A stretch of 13,165 nt of DNA from an uncultured Clostridia bacterium. Lineage in GTDB: Bacteria > Bacillota > Clostridia > UBA1381. Positions 7,227 to 13,165 of the stretch are shown here, piece by piece (position 1 is the first letter of the stretch; every line of letters starts with the position of its first letter). Both the position numbers and the translations under genes were made by a program. The stretch covers positions 1 to 13,165 of the forward strand of contig CALXSX010000114.1 in NCBI GenBank assembly GCA_944391265.1, in the 5' to 3' direction. The notes beneath the pieces were generated by a model. It was not told the origin of the DNA and searched no databases. It saw only the letters and a list, made by a program, of their open reading frames with translations.

Positions 7227-8309
7227 ATGAACAACATGGTATATTTATTTTATGCGTTTATCGTTTCCTTTGTTTTTTCTTTTGCGTCAACCCCGCTTGT
7301 TAAAAAGCTTGCCTTTAAGATAGGCGCCATTGACGTGCCGAAGGACAACAGGCGTATGCACAAAAAGCCCATACCGCGCCTTGGCGGTCTGGCTATTATA
7401 GCCGGGTTTCTTGTCGCCGTCATTTGTTTTAACGACGGCATAACAGTGCAGCTTTTGTCCACACTGTGCGGAGCGGCTATAATCGTTGTTATGGGAGTCA
7501 TAGACGACTGCAAAAACCTTAACGCGAAGCTGAAGTTTGTCATTCAGATCATTGCTGCTCTTGTCGTGATATATTTCGGTGATATACGCATAAAGGTTTT
7601 TACCAACCCCAACATTTTCAGCAACAGCCTGTATGTTGTTCTGCCGGTATGGCTTTCGTATACCGTATCAGTCATATGGATAGTTTTCATAACAAACGCC
7701 GTCAATTTTATTGACGGGCTTGACGGGCTGGCGGCCGGCGTTTCTGCAATTATGAGCGTTTCACTCGTATTCATTGCGGCAAGGCTCGGCGAGTATGCAA
7801 TAGCGCTGATTGGCATTTCGCTTATGGGCGGCTGCTTCGGATTTTTGCCGTTTAACTTTAATCCGGCAAAGATATTTATGGGCGATACGGGCTCCACGTT
7901 CCTCGGCTTCGCGCTCGCCACGCTTTCAATCCAGGGCGTGTTCAAAAGCTATGCTGTCATTTCGTTTGCGGTGCCTCTTCTCATTCTCGGTCTCCCGCTG
8001 TTTGATGCGGCGTTTGCCATGATAAGGCGCGTGCTGACCGGAAAAAGCCCTATGGTCGCCGACAGAGGTCATCTTCACCACAGGCTTATAGACATGGGTT
8101 TCAGCCAGAAACAAACTGTTTTTATACTGTACGCCATTAGCGGAGTGCTCGGAATAACAGCCGTGCTGCTTGCTGAAAACGGAACGCTCAGAGCTCTCAT
8201 ACTCGTTATATGCGTGCTGATACTTTTGCTCATAGGCAGTATGCTGGGAAAAGACGTCTATATTCACGACGCCGGCAGCGAGAAAGGAAATAACGATGAA
8301 CAAAATTAA
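7227..8309 (+). CDS. tagO: MraY/WecA/TagO-family undecaprenyl-phosphate GlcNAc-1-P transferase
   Basis: A polytopic membrane enzyme that should move GlcNAc-1-phosphate from UDP-GlcNAc to undecaprenyl phosphate, the first step of wall teichoic acid or related surface-glycan synthesis. The 360-residue protein is mostly hydrophobic, with about ten or eleven membrane segments. Family motifs are the cytoplasmic segment with RRMHKKPIPRLGG (42-54), the Asp-Asp pair D93-D94 in VIDDCKN, NAVNFIDGLDGLA (157-169), FMGDTGS (217-223) and the HLHHRL loop (282-287). The HLHHRL loop and the partner wecB favour TagO/WecA (UDP-GlcNAc) over MraY itself. GGAAAGAGAGG upstream supports the ATG at 7227. The last 14 nt overlap the next gene, suggesting translational coupling. 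The final sugar polymer made by this cell cannot be deduced. Confidence 0.9.
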   Translation: MNNMVYLFYAFIVSFVFSFASTPLVKKLAFKIGAIDVPKDNRRMHKKPIPRLGGLAIIAGFLVAVICFNDGITVQLLSTLCGAAIIVVMGVIDDCKNLNAKLKFVIQIIAALVVIYFGDIRIKVFTNPNIFSNSLYVVLPVWLSYTVSVIWIVFITNAVNFIDGLDGLAAGVSAIMSVSLVFIAARLGEYAIALIGISLMGGCFGFLPFNFNPAKIFMGDTGSTFLGFALATLSIQGVFKSYAVISFAVPLLILGLPLFDAAFAMIRRVLTGKSPMVADRGHLHHRLIDMGFSQKQTVFILYAISGVLGITAVLLAENGTLRALILVICVLILLLIGSMLGKDVYIHDAGSEKGNNDEQN

Positions 8310-9444
8310 AATAATGGCTGTTTTCGGAACAAGACCGGAAGCGATAAAAATGGCTCCGCTTGTGCTTGAGCTAAAAAAACACGATGAGTTTGACATTGAG
8401 GTATGTGTAACGGCACAGCACAGACAGATGCTTGACCAAGTTCTTGAAATCTTCGGGATTAAGCCGGAATACGACCTCGACATAATGAAGGACCGTCAGA
8501 CGCTGACAGGAATAACGAGCAGAGTCCTTGAGAGGCTCGATGACGTGCTGAAAAAATCTCAGCCCGACCTCGTGCTCGTGCACGGCGACACATCAACGAG
8601 CTTTGTTGCGGCGCTCGCTGCATTTTATAACCAAATCAAGGTAGGTCATGTCGAAGCAGGTCTGAGAACGTATGATAAATACTCGCCGTTTCCGGAGGAG
8701 ATGAACAGATGCCTTACCGGCAGGATAGCCGATATGCATTTTTCACCCACGATAAAAAACAAAAACAACCTCCTGAGAGAGGCTGTGCCGGCAGAGCATA
8801 TTTATATTACCGGCAACACGGTCATTGACGCGCTGAAAATTACAGTAAGAGACGACTATGTGTTTGAAAATGACGTGCTGCAATCAATTGATTTCAAAAA
8901 CAAACGAGTTATTACGGTCACTGCTCACAGGCGAGAAAATCTGGGCAGGCCGCTTGAGAATATATGCGCGGCAATAAAGAACATTGTTACGTCAAACCCG
9001 GACGTTGAGGCGGTGTACCCGGTTCATTTAAACCCGGCTGTAAGAGAGGTTGCATTCTCCGTTTTGGGAGACGTGCCCGGCGTGCATCTCATCGATCCGC
9101 TCAGCGTGAACGAGCTTCATAACACTATGGCGAGAAGCTATTTAATAATGACAGATTCGGGCGGAATACAGGAGGAGGCTCCTGCGCTCGGAAAGCCGGT
9201 ACTCGTTTTAAGGCGCGAAACGGAGCGCCCGGAGGCTGTTGAGGCAGGCACGGTTAAGATTGCCGGCACTGACAGGCAGACCATTGAGGACATGGCAAAC
9301 GAGCTCCTTCACTCGGAGGAAGCCTATAACAAAATGGCACATTCCGCAAACCCGTACGGCGACGGCAACGCGTCGCTGAGGATTGCGAATGCGATAAAAT
9401 ACGAATTCGGCTTAACAGACGAGAGGCCGGAGGATTTCAGATAA
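8296..9444 (+). CDS. wecB: Non-hydrolysing UDP-GlcNAc 2-epimerase
   Basis: Interconverts UDP-GlcNAc and UDP-ManNAc in the cytoplasm (WecB/MnaA family). The 382-residue protein has the family's usual length and motifs: FGTRPEAIKMAP (10-21), HGDTST with Asp98, HVEAGLRT with Glu120, PFPEEMNR with Glu134 and Arg138, HRREN with His211, and DSGGIQEE (287-294). These match the catalytic and nucleotide-binding residues known in E. coli WecB (D95, E117, E131, R135, H213). The start overlaps the tagO-like gene by 14 nt with AAAGGA just upstream. UDP-ManNAc is the second sugar donor of the teichoic-acid linkage unit (GlcNAc then ManNAc), so this pair forms a short pathway module. No TagA-like glycosyltransferase is in the window. 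Known as mnaA in Bacillus. Confidence 0.95.
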   Translation: MNKIKIMAVFGTRPEAIKMAPLVLELKKHDEFDIEVCVTAQHRQMLDQVLEIFGIKPEYDLDIMKDRQTLTGITSRVLERLDDVLKKSQPDLVLVHGDTSTSFVAALAAFYNQIKVGHVEAGLRTYDKYSPFPEEMNRCLTGRIADMHFSPTIKNKNNLLREAVPAEHIYITGNTVIDALKITVRDDYVFENDVLQSIDFKNKRVITVTAHRRENLGRPLENICAAIKNIVTSNPDVEAVYPVHLNPAVREVAFSVLGDVPGVHLIDPLSVNELHNTMARSYLIMTDSGGIQEEAPALGKPVLVLRRETERPEAVEAGTVKIAGTDRQTIEDMANELLHSEEAYNKMAHSANPYGDGNASLRIANAIKYEFGLTDERPEDFR

Positions 9445-9473
9445 TAATTTCTTTGTAAAGGATGGTGAAAGTA

Positions 9474-9563
9474 ATGGATGCAGGCAGTAGTAAGGGCATA
9501 AAACCTCCGTCTTGCACCGGCAAATTATCCGTTGCTTTCGCCGCGGCGCGCCGATTAAAATAA
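9474..9563 (+). CDS. Possible 29-residue small ORF between wecB and mgtE
   Basis: An ATG at 9474 opens a 29-codon frame ending at TAA 9561-9563. The predicted peptide begins MDAGSSKGIKPP, carries one Cys and ends in the basic AARRLK. The preceding AAGGATGGTG (9458-9467) can act as a ribosome binding site, 6-11 nt from the ATG. Against it, most of the frame lies inside the left half of the nested inverted repeat, it has no recognisable domain, and the GC-rich end may be the repeat core. It could be a real small protein, a leader peptide affecting mgtE, or the start of an older gene interrupted by the repeat. I do not recognise the product. Confidence 0.25.
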   Translation: MDAGSSKGIKPPSCTGKLSVAFAAARRLK

Positions 9564-9610
9564 GACGTTTGGTTTTGCCTTGAAATGTTTTTGCAAAATG
9601 ATTTTATGCC
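9495..9610 (+). repeat. Nested inverted repeat with GC-rich core, upstream of mgtE
   Basis: Complementary segments are nested in order: GGCATAAAA (9495-9503) with TTTTATGCC (9602-9610), TTGCA (9512-9516) with TGCAA (9592-9596), and GGCAAA (9519-9524) with TTTGCC (9574-9579). The centre contains the palindromes GCCGCGGC (9540-9547) and CGGCGCGCCG (9544-9553). The whole could fold into a long imperfect hairpin of about 116 nt. The centre is much richer in GC than its flanks. This fits either a small MITE- or REP-like repeat with decayed arms or an RNA structure in the leader of mgtE. I saw no clear target-site duplication. It does not match the M-box Mg2+ riboswitch as I know it. Confidence 0.5.
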
Positions 9611-9656
9611 GGATTTTATACATACCCGGTGACAGACAGCAAAAAATACTTGTAAC

Positions 9657-9661
9657 GGAGG
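9657..9661 (+). promoter_or_regulatory. Ribosome binding site that sets the mgtE GTG start
   Basis: GGAGG lies 8 nt before the GTG at 9670. The frame is open further upstream to a TTG at 9580, but that codon has no binding site and lies inside the inverted repeat. The protein from GTG 9670 begins VEKIILEQLEKKNY and has the standard MgtE length. Confidence 0.85.
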
Positions 9662-9669
9662 CAACGAAC

Positions 9670-11019
9670 GTGGAAAAGATTATCTTAGAACAGCTTGAAA
9701 AGAAAAACTACAAGAAAATCAGAGAAATTTTTGACTCAATGCAGGCGGCGGACGTCGCGGCGCTGCTTGAAGAAATGTTCGGAGAAAAGATTGAGGAAAA
9801 AGAGCTTGTTCTGCTGTTTCGTCTACTGCCAAAGGACCTTGCGGCAGACTGCTTCGCCTTTCTCGATTCCGACACGCAGTATCATCTCATATCGTGCTTT
9901 ACAGACCGTGAGCTTCAGGAGGTGCTGGAGCAGACGTTCATAGATGACGCAGTCGACATGATTGAGGAAATGCCGGCCAATGTTGTCAGCAGACTGCTTA
10001 AAAATACCGACCCCGAATCAAGGGCGGCTATAAATGAAATACTTAAATATCCTAAAGACAGCGCCGGAAGCATAATGACAATCGAGTACATCGATTTGCT
10101 CAGAAATATGACGGTTGAGGACGCGTTCGCAAGAATACGCCGGACCGGTGTTGACAAGGAAACGATTTACACCTGTTACGTCAAGGACGAAAACAGGCAC
10201 CTGATTGGGCTTGTAACAGTCAGGACTCTCCTCCTCGCCGACAAAACAGACATTATTGAAGACATAATGGAGACGAATATCATAAGCGTCAACACTCATG
10301 AGGACCGAGAGGTTGTTGCAGGCGTATTTGAAAAATACGATTTTCTCGCTCTGCCCGTCGTTGACGGTGATAACAGGCTTGTCGGGATAGTAACCATCGA
10401 CGATGTTATCGACGTCATCTTAGAGGAGGGCACGGAGGATATCGAAAAGATGGCGGCTATCGTGCCTACCGACAAAACGTATATGAAAACAGGCGTTTTT
10501 GAGACATGGAAAAAAAGAATACCATGGCTGCTCCTGCTCATGATTTCATCTACGTTCACAGGCAAGATTATATCACACTATGAGGCTGCTCTTGCAAGCA
10601 TGATGGTGCTTTCAACATTTATTCCGATGTTCATGGACACCGGCGGAAACGCAGGAGGCCAGTCGTCTGTTACGATTATAAGAAGCCTCTCTCTCGGTGA
10701 TATCGAATTCAGGGATATATTAGCAGTTATCTGGAAAGAGGCGAGAGTCGCCGTAATCTGCGGCGTCACGCTCGCCGGCGCCAATTTCATAAAACTTCTG
10801 ATTATTGACCGTGTTTCGGTTGAGATAGCAGGCGTTGTCTGCCTGACTCTTGTCATGACGGTTATATTTGCTAATATAGCGGGGTGCACACTCCCTATGC
10901 TTGCAAAAAAGGTAGGCTTTGACCCGGCGGTAATGGCAAGTCCTTTTATAACGACTATAGTCGACGCAATGTCGCTTATAATATACTTCAGGATAGCAAG
11001 TATGCTGCTTGGAATTTAA
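9670..11019 (+). CDS. mgtE: MgtE-family magnesium channel/transporter
   Basis: An integral membrane Mg2+ channel. The 449-residue protein has the full MgtE layout: a helical N domain (about 1-130) with repeated acidic helices; two CBS domains (about 135-195 and 197-255, the second with FLALPVVDGDNRLVGIVTIDDV at about 225-246) that sense cytosolic Mg2+; and a C-terminal channel domain (from about 280) with five membrane helices. Family signatures are MDTGGNAGGQSS (322-333) and DPAVMASPFITTIVDAM (418-434). Asp432 sits where MgtE family members carry the pore Asp that binds Mg2+. The start is GTG 9670. Its 225-nt upstream gap is the largest in the operon and contains the nested inverted repeat, so it may have separate control. 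glyQS begins 23 nt after the stop. Some MgtE relatives carry other divalent ions. Confidence 0.93.
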   Translation: MEKIILEQLEKKNYKKIREIFDSMQAADVAALLEEMFGEKIEEKELVLLFRLLPKDLAADCFAFLDSDTQYHLISCFTDRELQEVLEQTFIDDAVDMIEEMPANVVSRLLKNTDPESRAAINEILKYPKDSAGSIMTIEYIDLLRNMTVEDAFARIRRTGVDKETIYTCYVKDENRHLIGLVTVRTLLLADKTDIIEDIMETNIISVNTHEDREVVAGVFEKYDFLALPVVDGDNRLVGIVTIDDVIDVILEEGTEDIEKMAAIVPTDKTYMKTGVFETWKKRIPWLLLLMISSTFTGKIISHYEAALASMMVLSTFIPMFMDTGGNAGGQSSVTIIRSLSLGDIEFRDILAVIWKEARVAVICGVTLAGANFIKLLIIDRVSVEIAGVVCLTLVMTVIFANIAGCTLPMLAKKVGFDPAVMASPFITTIVDAMSLIIYFRIASMLLGI

Positions 11020-11042
11020 AATACCGAAAGGAATGATTATCA

Positions 11043-12437
11043 TTGAAAAACTCAGAAAAAAAGATGGATAAGATAGTAGCACTCTGTAAGGGCAGAGGTT
11101 ACATTTACCCGGGCAGCGAGATATACGGCGGCCTCGCTAACACATGGGACTACGGCCCGCTCGGCGTTGAGTTTAAAAACAACGTGAAAAAGGCGTGGTG
11201 GAAGAAGTTTGTCCAGGAATCAAAGTACAATGTCGGCATAGACTGCGCAATACTTATGAATCCAAAAACATGGGTTGCGTCCGGCCACGTAGGCGGATTT
11301 TCCGACCCGCTGATGGACTGTAAGGAATGTAAAGCAAGACACCGCGCCGACAAGCTCATTGAGGACTATGCGTTCAGCAAGGGTGAAAGCATAACCGTTG
11401 ACGGCTGGAGCAACGAAAAAATGATGGAATACATTAAAGAACACAACATCGTATGTCCGCAGTGCGGAAAACAGAATTTCACAGACATAAGGGAATTTAA
11501 CCTCATGTTCAAGACTTTCCAGGGCGTGACAGAGGATTCAACCTCAACAGTATACCTCCGTCCGGAAACAGCGCAGGGAATTTTCGTAAACTTCAAGAAT
11601 GTTCAGAGAACGTCAAGGAAAAAGGTTCCTTTCGGTATAGGTCAGATAGGTAAATCGTTTCGAAACGAAATTACTCCGGGTAACTTTACGTTCAGGACAA
11701 GGGAATTTGAGCAGATGGAGCTTGAATTTTTCTGCGAACCGGGCACAGACCTTGAATGGTTTGCACATTGGAAGCAGTATTGTATGAATTTCCTTTTAAG
11801 CCTTGGGATAAAGGAGGAGAATGTGCGCTTCCGCGACCACTCTCCTGAGGAGCTGTCACACTACTCAAACGCTACAACAGATATAGAGTTTGTTTTCCCG
11901 TTCGGCTGGGGTGAGCTTTGGGGCATTGCGGACAGGACCGATTTTGACCTCAAACAGCACCAGGAATACTCCGGAGAGAGCATGGAATACATTGATCCGA
12001 CAGACACAAACAAAAGGTATATCCCTTACGTTATTGAGCCGTCGCTCGGCGCCGACAGGGTAGCGCTTGCGTTTCTTGTTGAAGCTTATGACGAAGAAGA
12101 AATAGGCGAAAACGATACAAGAGTGGTAATGCATCTGCACCCGGTTCTCGCACCCGTTAAGGCAGCTGTTCTGCCTCTTGCAAAAAAACTTGGCGAACAG
12201 GCCGGCGCTGTTTATGAGATGCTCTCAAAAAAATACAACTGCGAATACGACGATGCCGGCTCAATCGGCAAACGCTACCGCAGGCAGGATGAGATAGGTA
12301 CTCCCGTATGTATCACATACGACTTTGACTCGCTTGAAGACGGCTGCGTAACAGTTCGTGACCGTGACACAATGGAGCAGAAGAGAATAAAAATAGACGA
12401 GCTTGAATCGTTTATGGACAGCATGCTCGAGTTTTAA
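11043..12437 (+). CDS. glyQS: Glycyl-tRNA synthetase, homodimeric alpha-2 type (class II)
   Basis: Charges tRNA-Gly with glycine. The 464-residue protein is the single-chain alpha-2 form, not the alpha-2-beta-2 GlyQ/GlyS form: it has SEIYGGLANTWDYGPLG near the N terminus (25-41). Two Cys pairs (Cys93/Cys96 in CKEC and Cys138/Cys141 in CPQC) resemble a zinc site in the insertion. The class II motifs are FRNEI (207-211) with FRTREFEQME (217-226) as motif 2, and EPSLGADRVALAFL (332-345) as motif 3. The anticodon-binding domain follows from about 363. The start is taken as TTG 11043, 10 nt after AAGGA (11028-11032). An internal ATG at 11064 has only a weak A-rich upstream sequence but is possible and would remove seven residues. 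This is the last gene of the run; a new promoter follows. Confidence 0.95.
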   Translation: MKNSEKKMDKIVALCKGRGYIYPGSEIYGGLANTWDYGPLGVEFKNNVKKAWWKKFVQESKYNVGIDCAILMNPKTWVASGHVGGFSDPLMDCKECKARHRADKLIEDYAFSKGESITVDGWSNEKMMEYIKEHNIVCPQCGKQNFTDIREFNLMFKTFQGVTEDSTSTVYLRPETAQGIFVNFKNVQRTSRKKVPFGIGQIGKSFRNEITPGNFTFRTREFEQMELEFFCEPGTDLEWFAHWKQYCMNFLLSLGIKEENVRFRDHSPEELSHYSNATTDIEFVFPFGWGELWGIADRTDFDLKQHQEYSGESMEYIDPTDTNKRYIPYVIEPSLGADRVALAFLVEAYDEEEIGENDTRVVMHLHPVLAPVKAAVLPLAKKLGEQAGAVYEMLSKKYNCEYDDAGSIGKRYRRQDEIGTPVCITYDFDSLEDGCVTVRDRDTMEQKRIKIDELESFMDSMLEF

Positions 12438-12460
12438 TTATTAAATTTTTGTTAACTCAC

Positions 12461-12489
12461 TTGACAAAATGAAAATCTTGATGTATCAT
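12461..12489 (+). promoter_or_regulatory. Sigma-A-type promoter of the last gene
   Basis: TTGACA (12461-12466), a perfect -35 box, is separated by 17 nt from TATCAT (12484-12489). The expected start site is near 12496, giving a leader of about 30 nt. No strong terminator is seen between glyQS and this promoter, so some read-through from the upstream operon is possible. Confidence 0.8.
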
Positions 12490-12526
12490 ATTGCTAAAAT
12501 AAGGGATTAGTAAGGAGTTGATTTTA

Positions 12527-13141
12527 ATGAACAATAAAAAAGTTTTAGCAATAAGTGCTGTTGCACTGTGCACTGTTTCTATAGCGATAGGAGCTCTTGC
12601 AAACGAGCTTATAAGAAAGGTTGAAGCTGAGCTTAGGCCCGACTTTACGATAACTGTCGACGGAGTTCAGCAGGTTTTTAAAAATGCGGACGGTGATGTC
12701 GTATACCCGATGCTTTATGACGGGACAACTTATCTTCCTGTAAGAGCCATAGGCGAGCTTATGGGAAAAACAGTATACTGGTACGAGGGTGAAAAGAGAA
12801 TAGACTTAAAGAGCGAGGCGTCTACCGTTACCGATGCAGACGTTATAGTACCGGCTTCGCCGGCACCTACTGCAACACAGGCTCCTGCAGCGACACAGGC
12901 TCCTGCAGCGACACAGGCTCCGGTAGCTACGGGAATAACGGTTGAGCAGGCTAAAGAGATAGCTCTTAACAGAGCGGGCTTCACTGCTGCCGATGTGAAC
13001 TTTATTAAGCAAGAGAAAGATTATGAGCGCGGCGTGCTTGAATATGAAATTGAGTTCTACAAGGACGGAGTTGAATACTCAGCAGAGATTCGCGCTTCAG
13101 ACGGAGCGATTCTGTCGTGGGAAGTTGACAGAGACAGATAA
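12527..13141 (+). CDS. Exported copper-amine-oxidase-like domain / PepSY-like domain protein
   Basis: A small secreted or membrane-anchored protein of 204 residues. It has Lys residues and a hydrophobic N-terminal helix (about 6-25), a signal peptide or anchor with a possible cut near GALANE. Residues about 40-95 resemble the copper-amine-oxidase N-terminal stalk domain common in Firmicute extracellular proteins (ITVDGVQQVF, then YPMLYDGTTYLPVRAIGELMG). A low-complexity linker with TQAPAA repeats covers 109-135. Residues about 136-204 look like a PepSY domain (VEQAKEIALNRAGF, then YEIEFYKDGVEYSAEIRASDGAILSWE). Despite the name, the stalk domain has no known catalytic role; PepSY domains are thought to inhibit or regulate peptidases. 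AAGGAG (12512-12517) lies 9 nt before the ATG at 12527; an in-frame TTG at 12518 overlaps that site's edge and is rejected. Function is unknown; a surface role is inferred. Confidence 0.85.
   Translation: MNNKKVLAISAVALCTVSIAIGALANELIRKVEAELRPDFTITVDGVQQVFKNADGDVVYPMLYDGTTYLPVRAIGELMGKTVYWYEGEKRIDLKSEASTVTDADVIVPASPAPTATQAPAATQAPAATQAPVATGITVEQAKEIALNRAGFTAADVNFIKQEKDYERGVLEYEIEFYKDGVEYSAEIRASDGAILSWEVDRDR
12875..12928 (+). repeat. Three 18-bp tandem repeats coding for TQAPAA
   Basis: Units at 12875-12892 and 12893-12910 are identical (ACACAGGCTCCTGCAGCG), and a third at 12911-12928 is diverged. Each is in frame and encodes Thr-Gln-Ala-Pro-Ala-Ala or a variant, forming the linker between the two domains of the exported protein (residues 117-134). 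The near identity suggests recent expansion and a copy number that may differ among strains. Confidence 0.85.
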
Positions 13142-13165
13142 TCGGCATAATATACAAAGAGGACT

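Noticed and set aside
9580..9608. Promoter TTGAAA-17-TTTATG for mgtE
   Set aside because: The -10 matches poorly and both boxes overlap the inverted-repeat arm. It is too weak to list.
9437..9664. 75-residue ORF on the - strand across the wecB-mgtE gap
   Set aside because: It has no recognisable domain and runs through the inverted repeat. It also opposes the direction of the whole operon, with no visible promoter. It was considered as the reading of a dispersed repeat, which the nested-repeat finding covers.
9580..9669. Longer mgtE beginning at TTG 9580
   Set aside because: There is no ribosome binding site there, the added residues are Cys-rich and unlike MgtE, and GGAGG is correctly placed for GTG 9670.
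9445..9669. M-box (ykoK) Mg2+ riboswitch before mgtE
   Set aside because: The conserved GGTGAGGCTCC-like start and other M-box segments I know are not present. A covariance search would settle it.
12433..12450. Terminator after glyQS (TTTAAT/ATTAAA followed by T-run)
   Set aside because: The stem is only A-T pairs with a 1-3 nt loop, too weak to call an intrinsic terminator.

Overview
The window reads as chromosomal core DNA of a Clostridia-type Firmicute. The clues are moderate GC with frequent ATA (Ile) and AGA/AGG (Arg) codons, strong AGGAGG-type ribosome binding sites, sigma-A-like promoters, a 552-residue clostridial-style GluRS, and secreted proteins with SH3/NlpC-P60 and copper-amine-oxidase-like/PepSY domains. 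All genes lie on the + strand. I see no phage, IS element, CRISPR array, tRNA or rRNA gene.

Region 1 (1-1460): a monocistronic exported cell-wall hydrolase (two SH3 domains, an Ala/Lys/Glu coiled-coil and Ser-rich linker, then NlpC/P60). A palindrome lies upstream and a strong intrinsic terminator downstream.

Region 2 (about 1505-12437): a clear promoter (TTGATA-17-TATAAT) precedes eight tightly spaced genes with no convincing terminator between them: gltX, glnS, a class I/II aminotransferase, trpS, tagO/wecA-like, wecB/mnaA, mgtE and glyQS. Four aminoacyl-tRNA synthetases (Glu, Gln, Trp, Gly) thus appear co-transcribed with two genes feeding cell-surface polymer synthesis (the first lipid-linked GlcNAc step and UDP-ManNAc supply) and a magnesium channel. 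No T-box leader is visible before any synthetase. The only sizeable gap is 9445-9669, between wecB and mgtE. It holds a possible 29-codon ORF and a roughly 116-nt nested inverted repeat with a GC-rich core, either a small inserted repeat or an RNA structure in the mgtE leader.

Region 3 (12438-13165): a second clear promoter (TTGACA-17-TATCAT) drives a small exported protein made of a copper-amine-oxidase-like domain, a TQAPAA repeat linker and a PepSY-like domain. The window ends 24 nt after its stop.

Several starts were moved from the longest open frame to a codon placed by a ribosome binding site: gltX 1604, trpS 6195, mgtE 9670 (GTG) and the last gene 12527. I found no clearly new system. 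The wecB-mgtE gap is the least explained part of the window.
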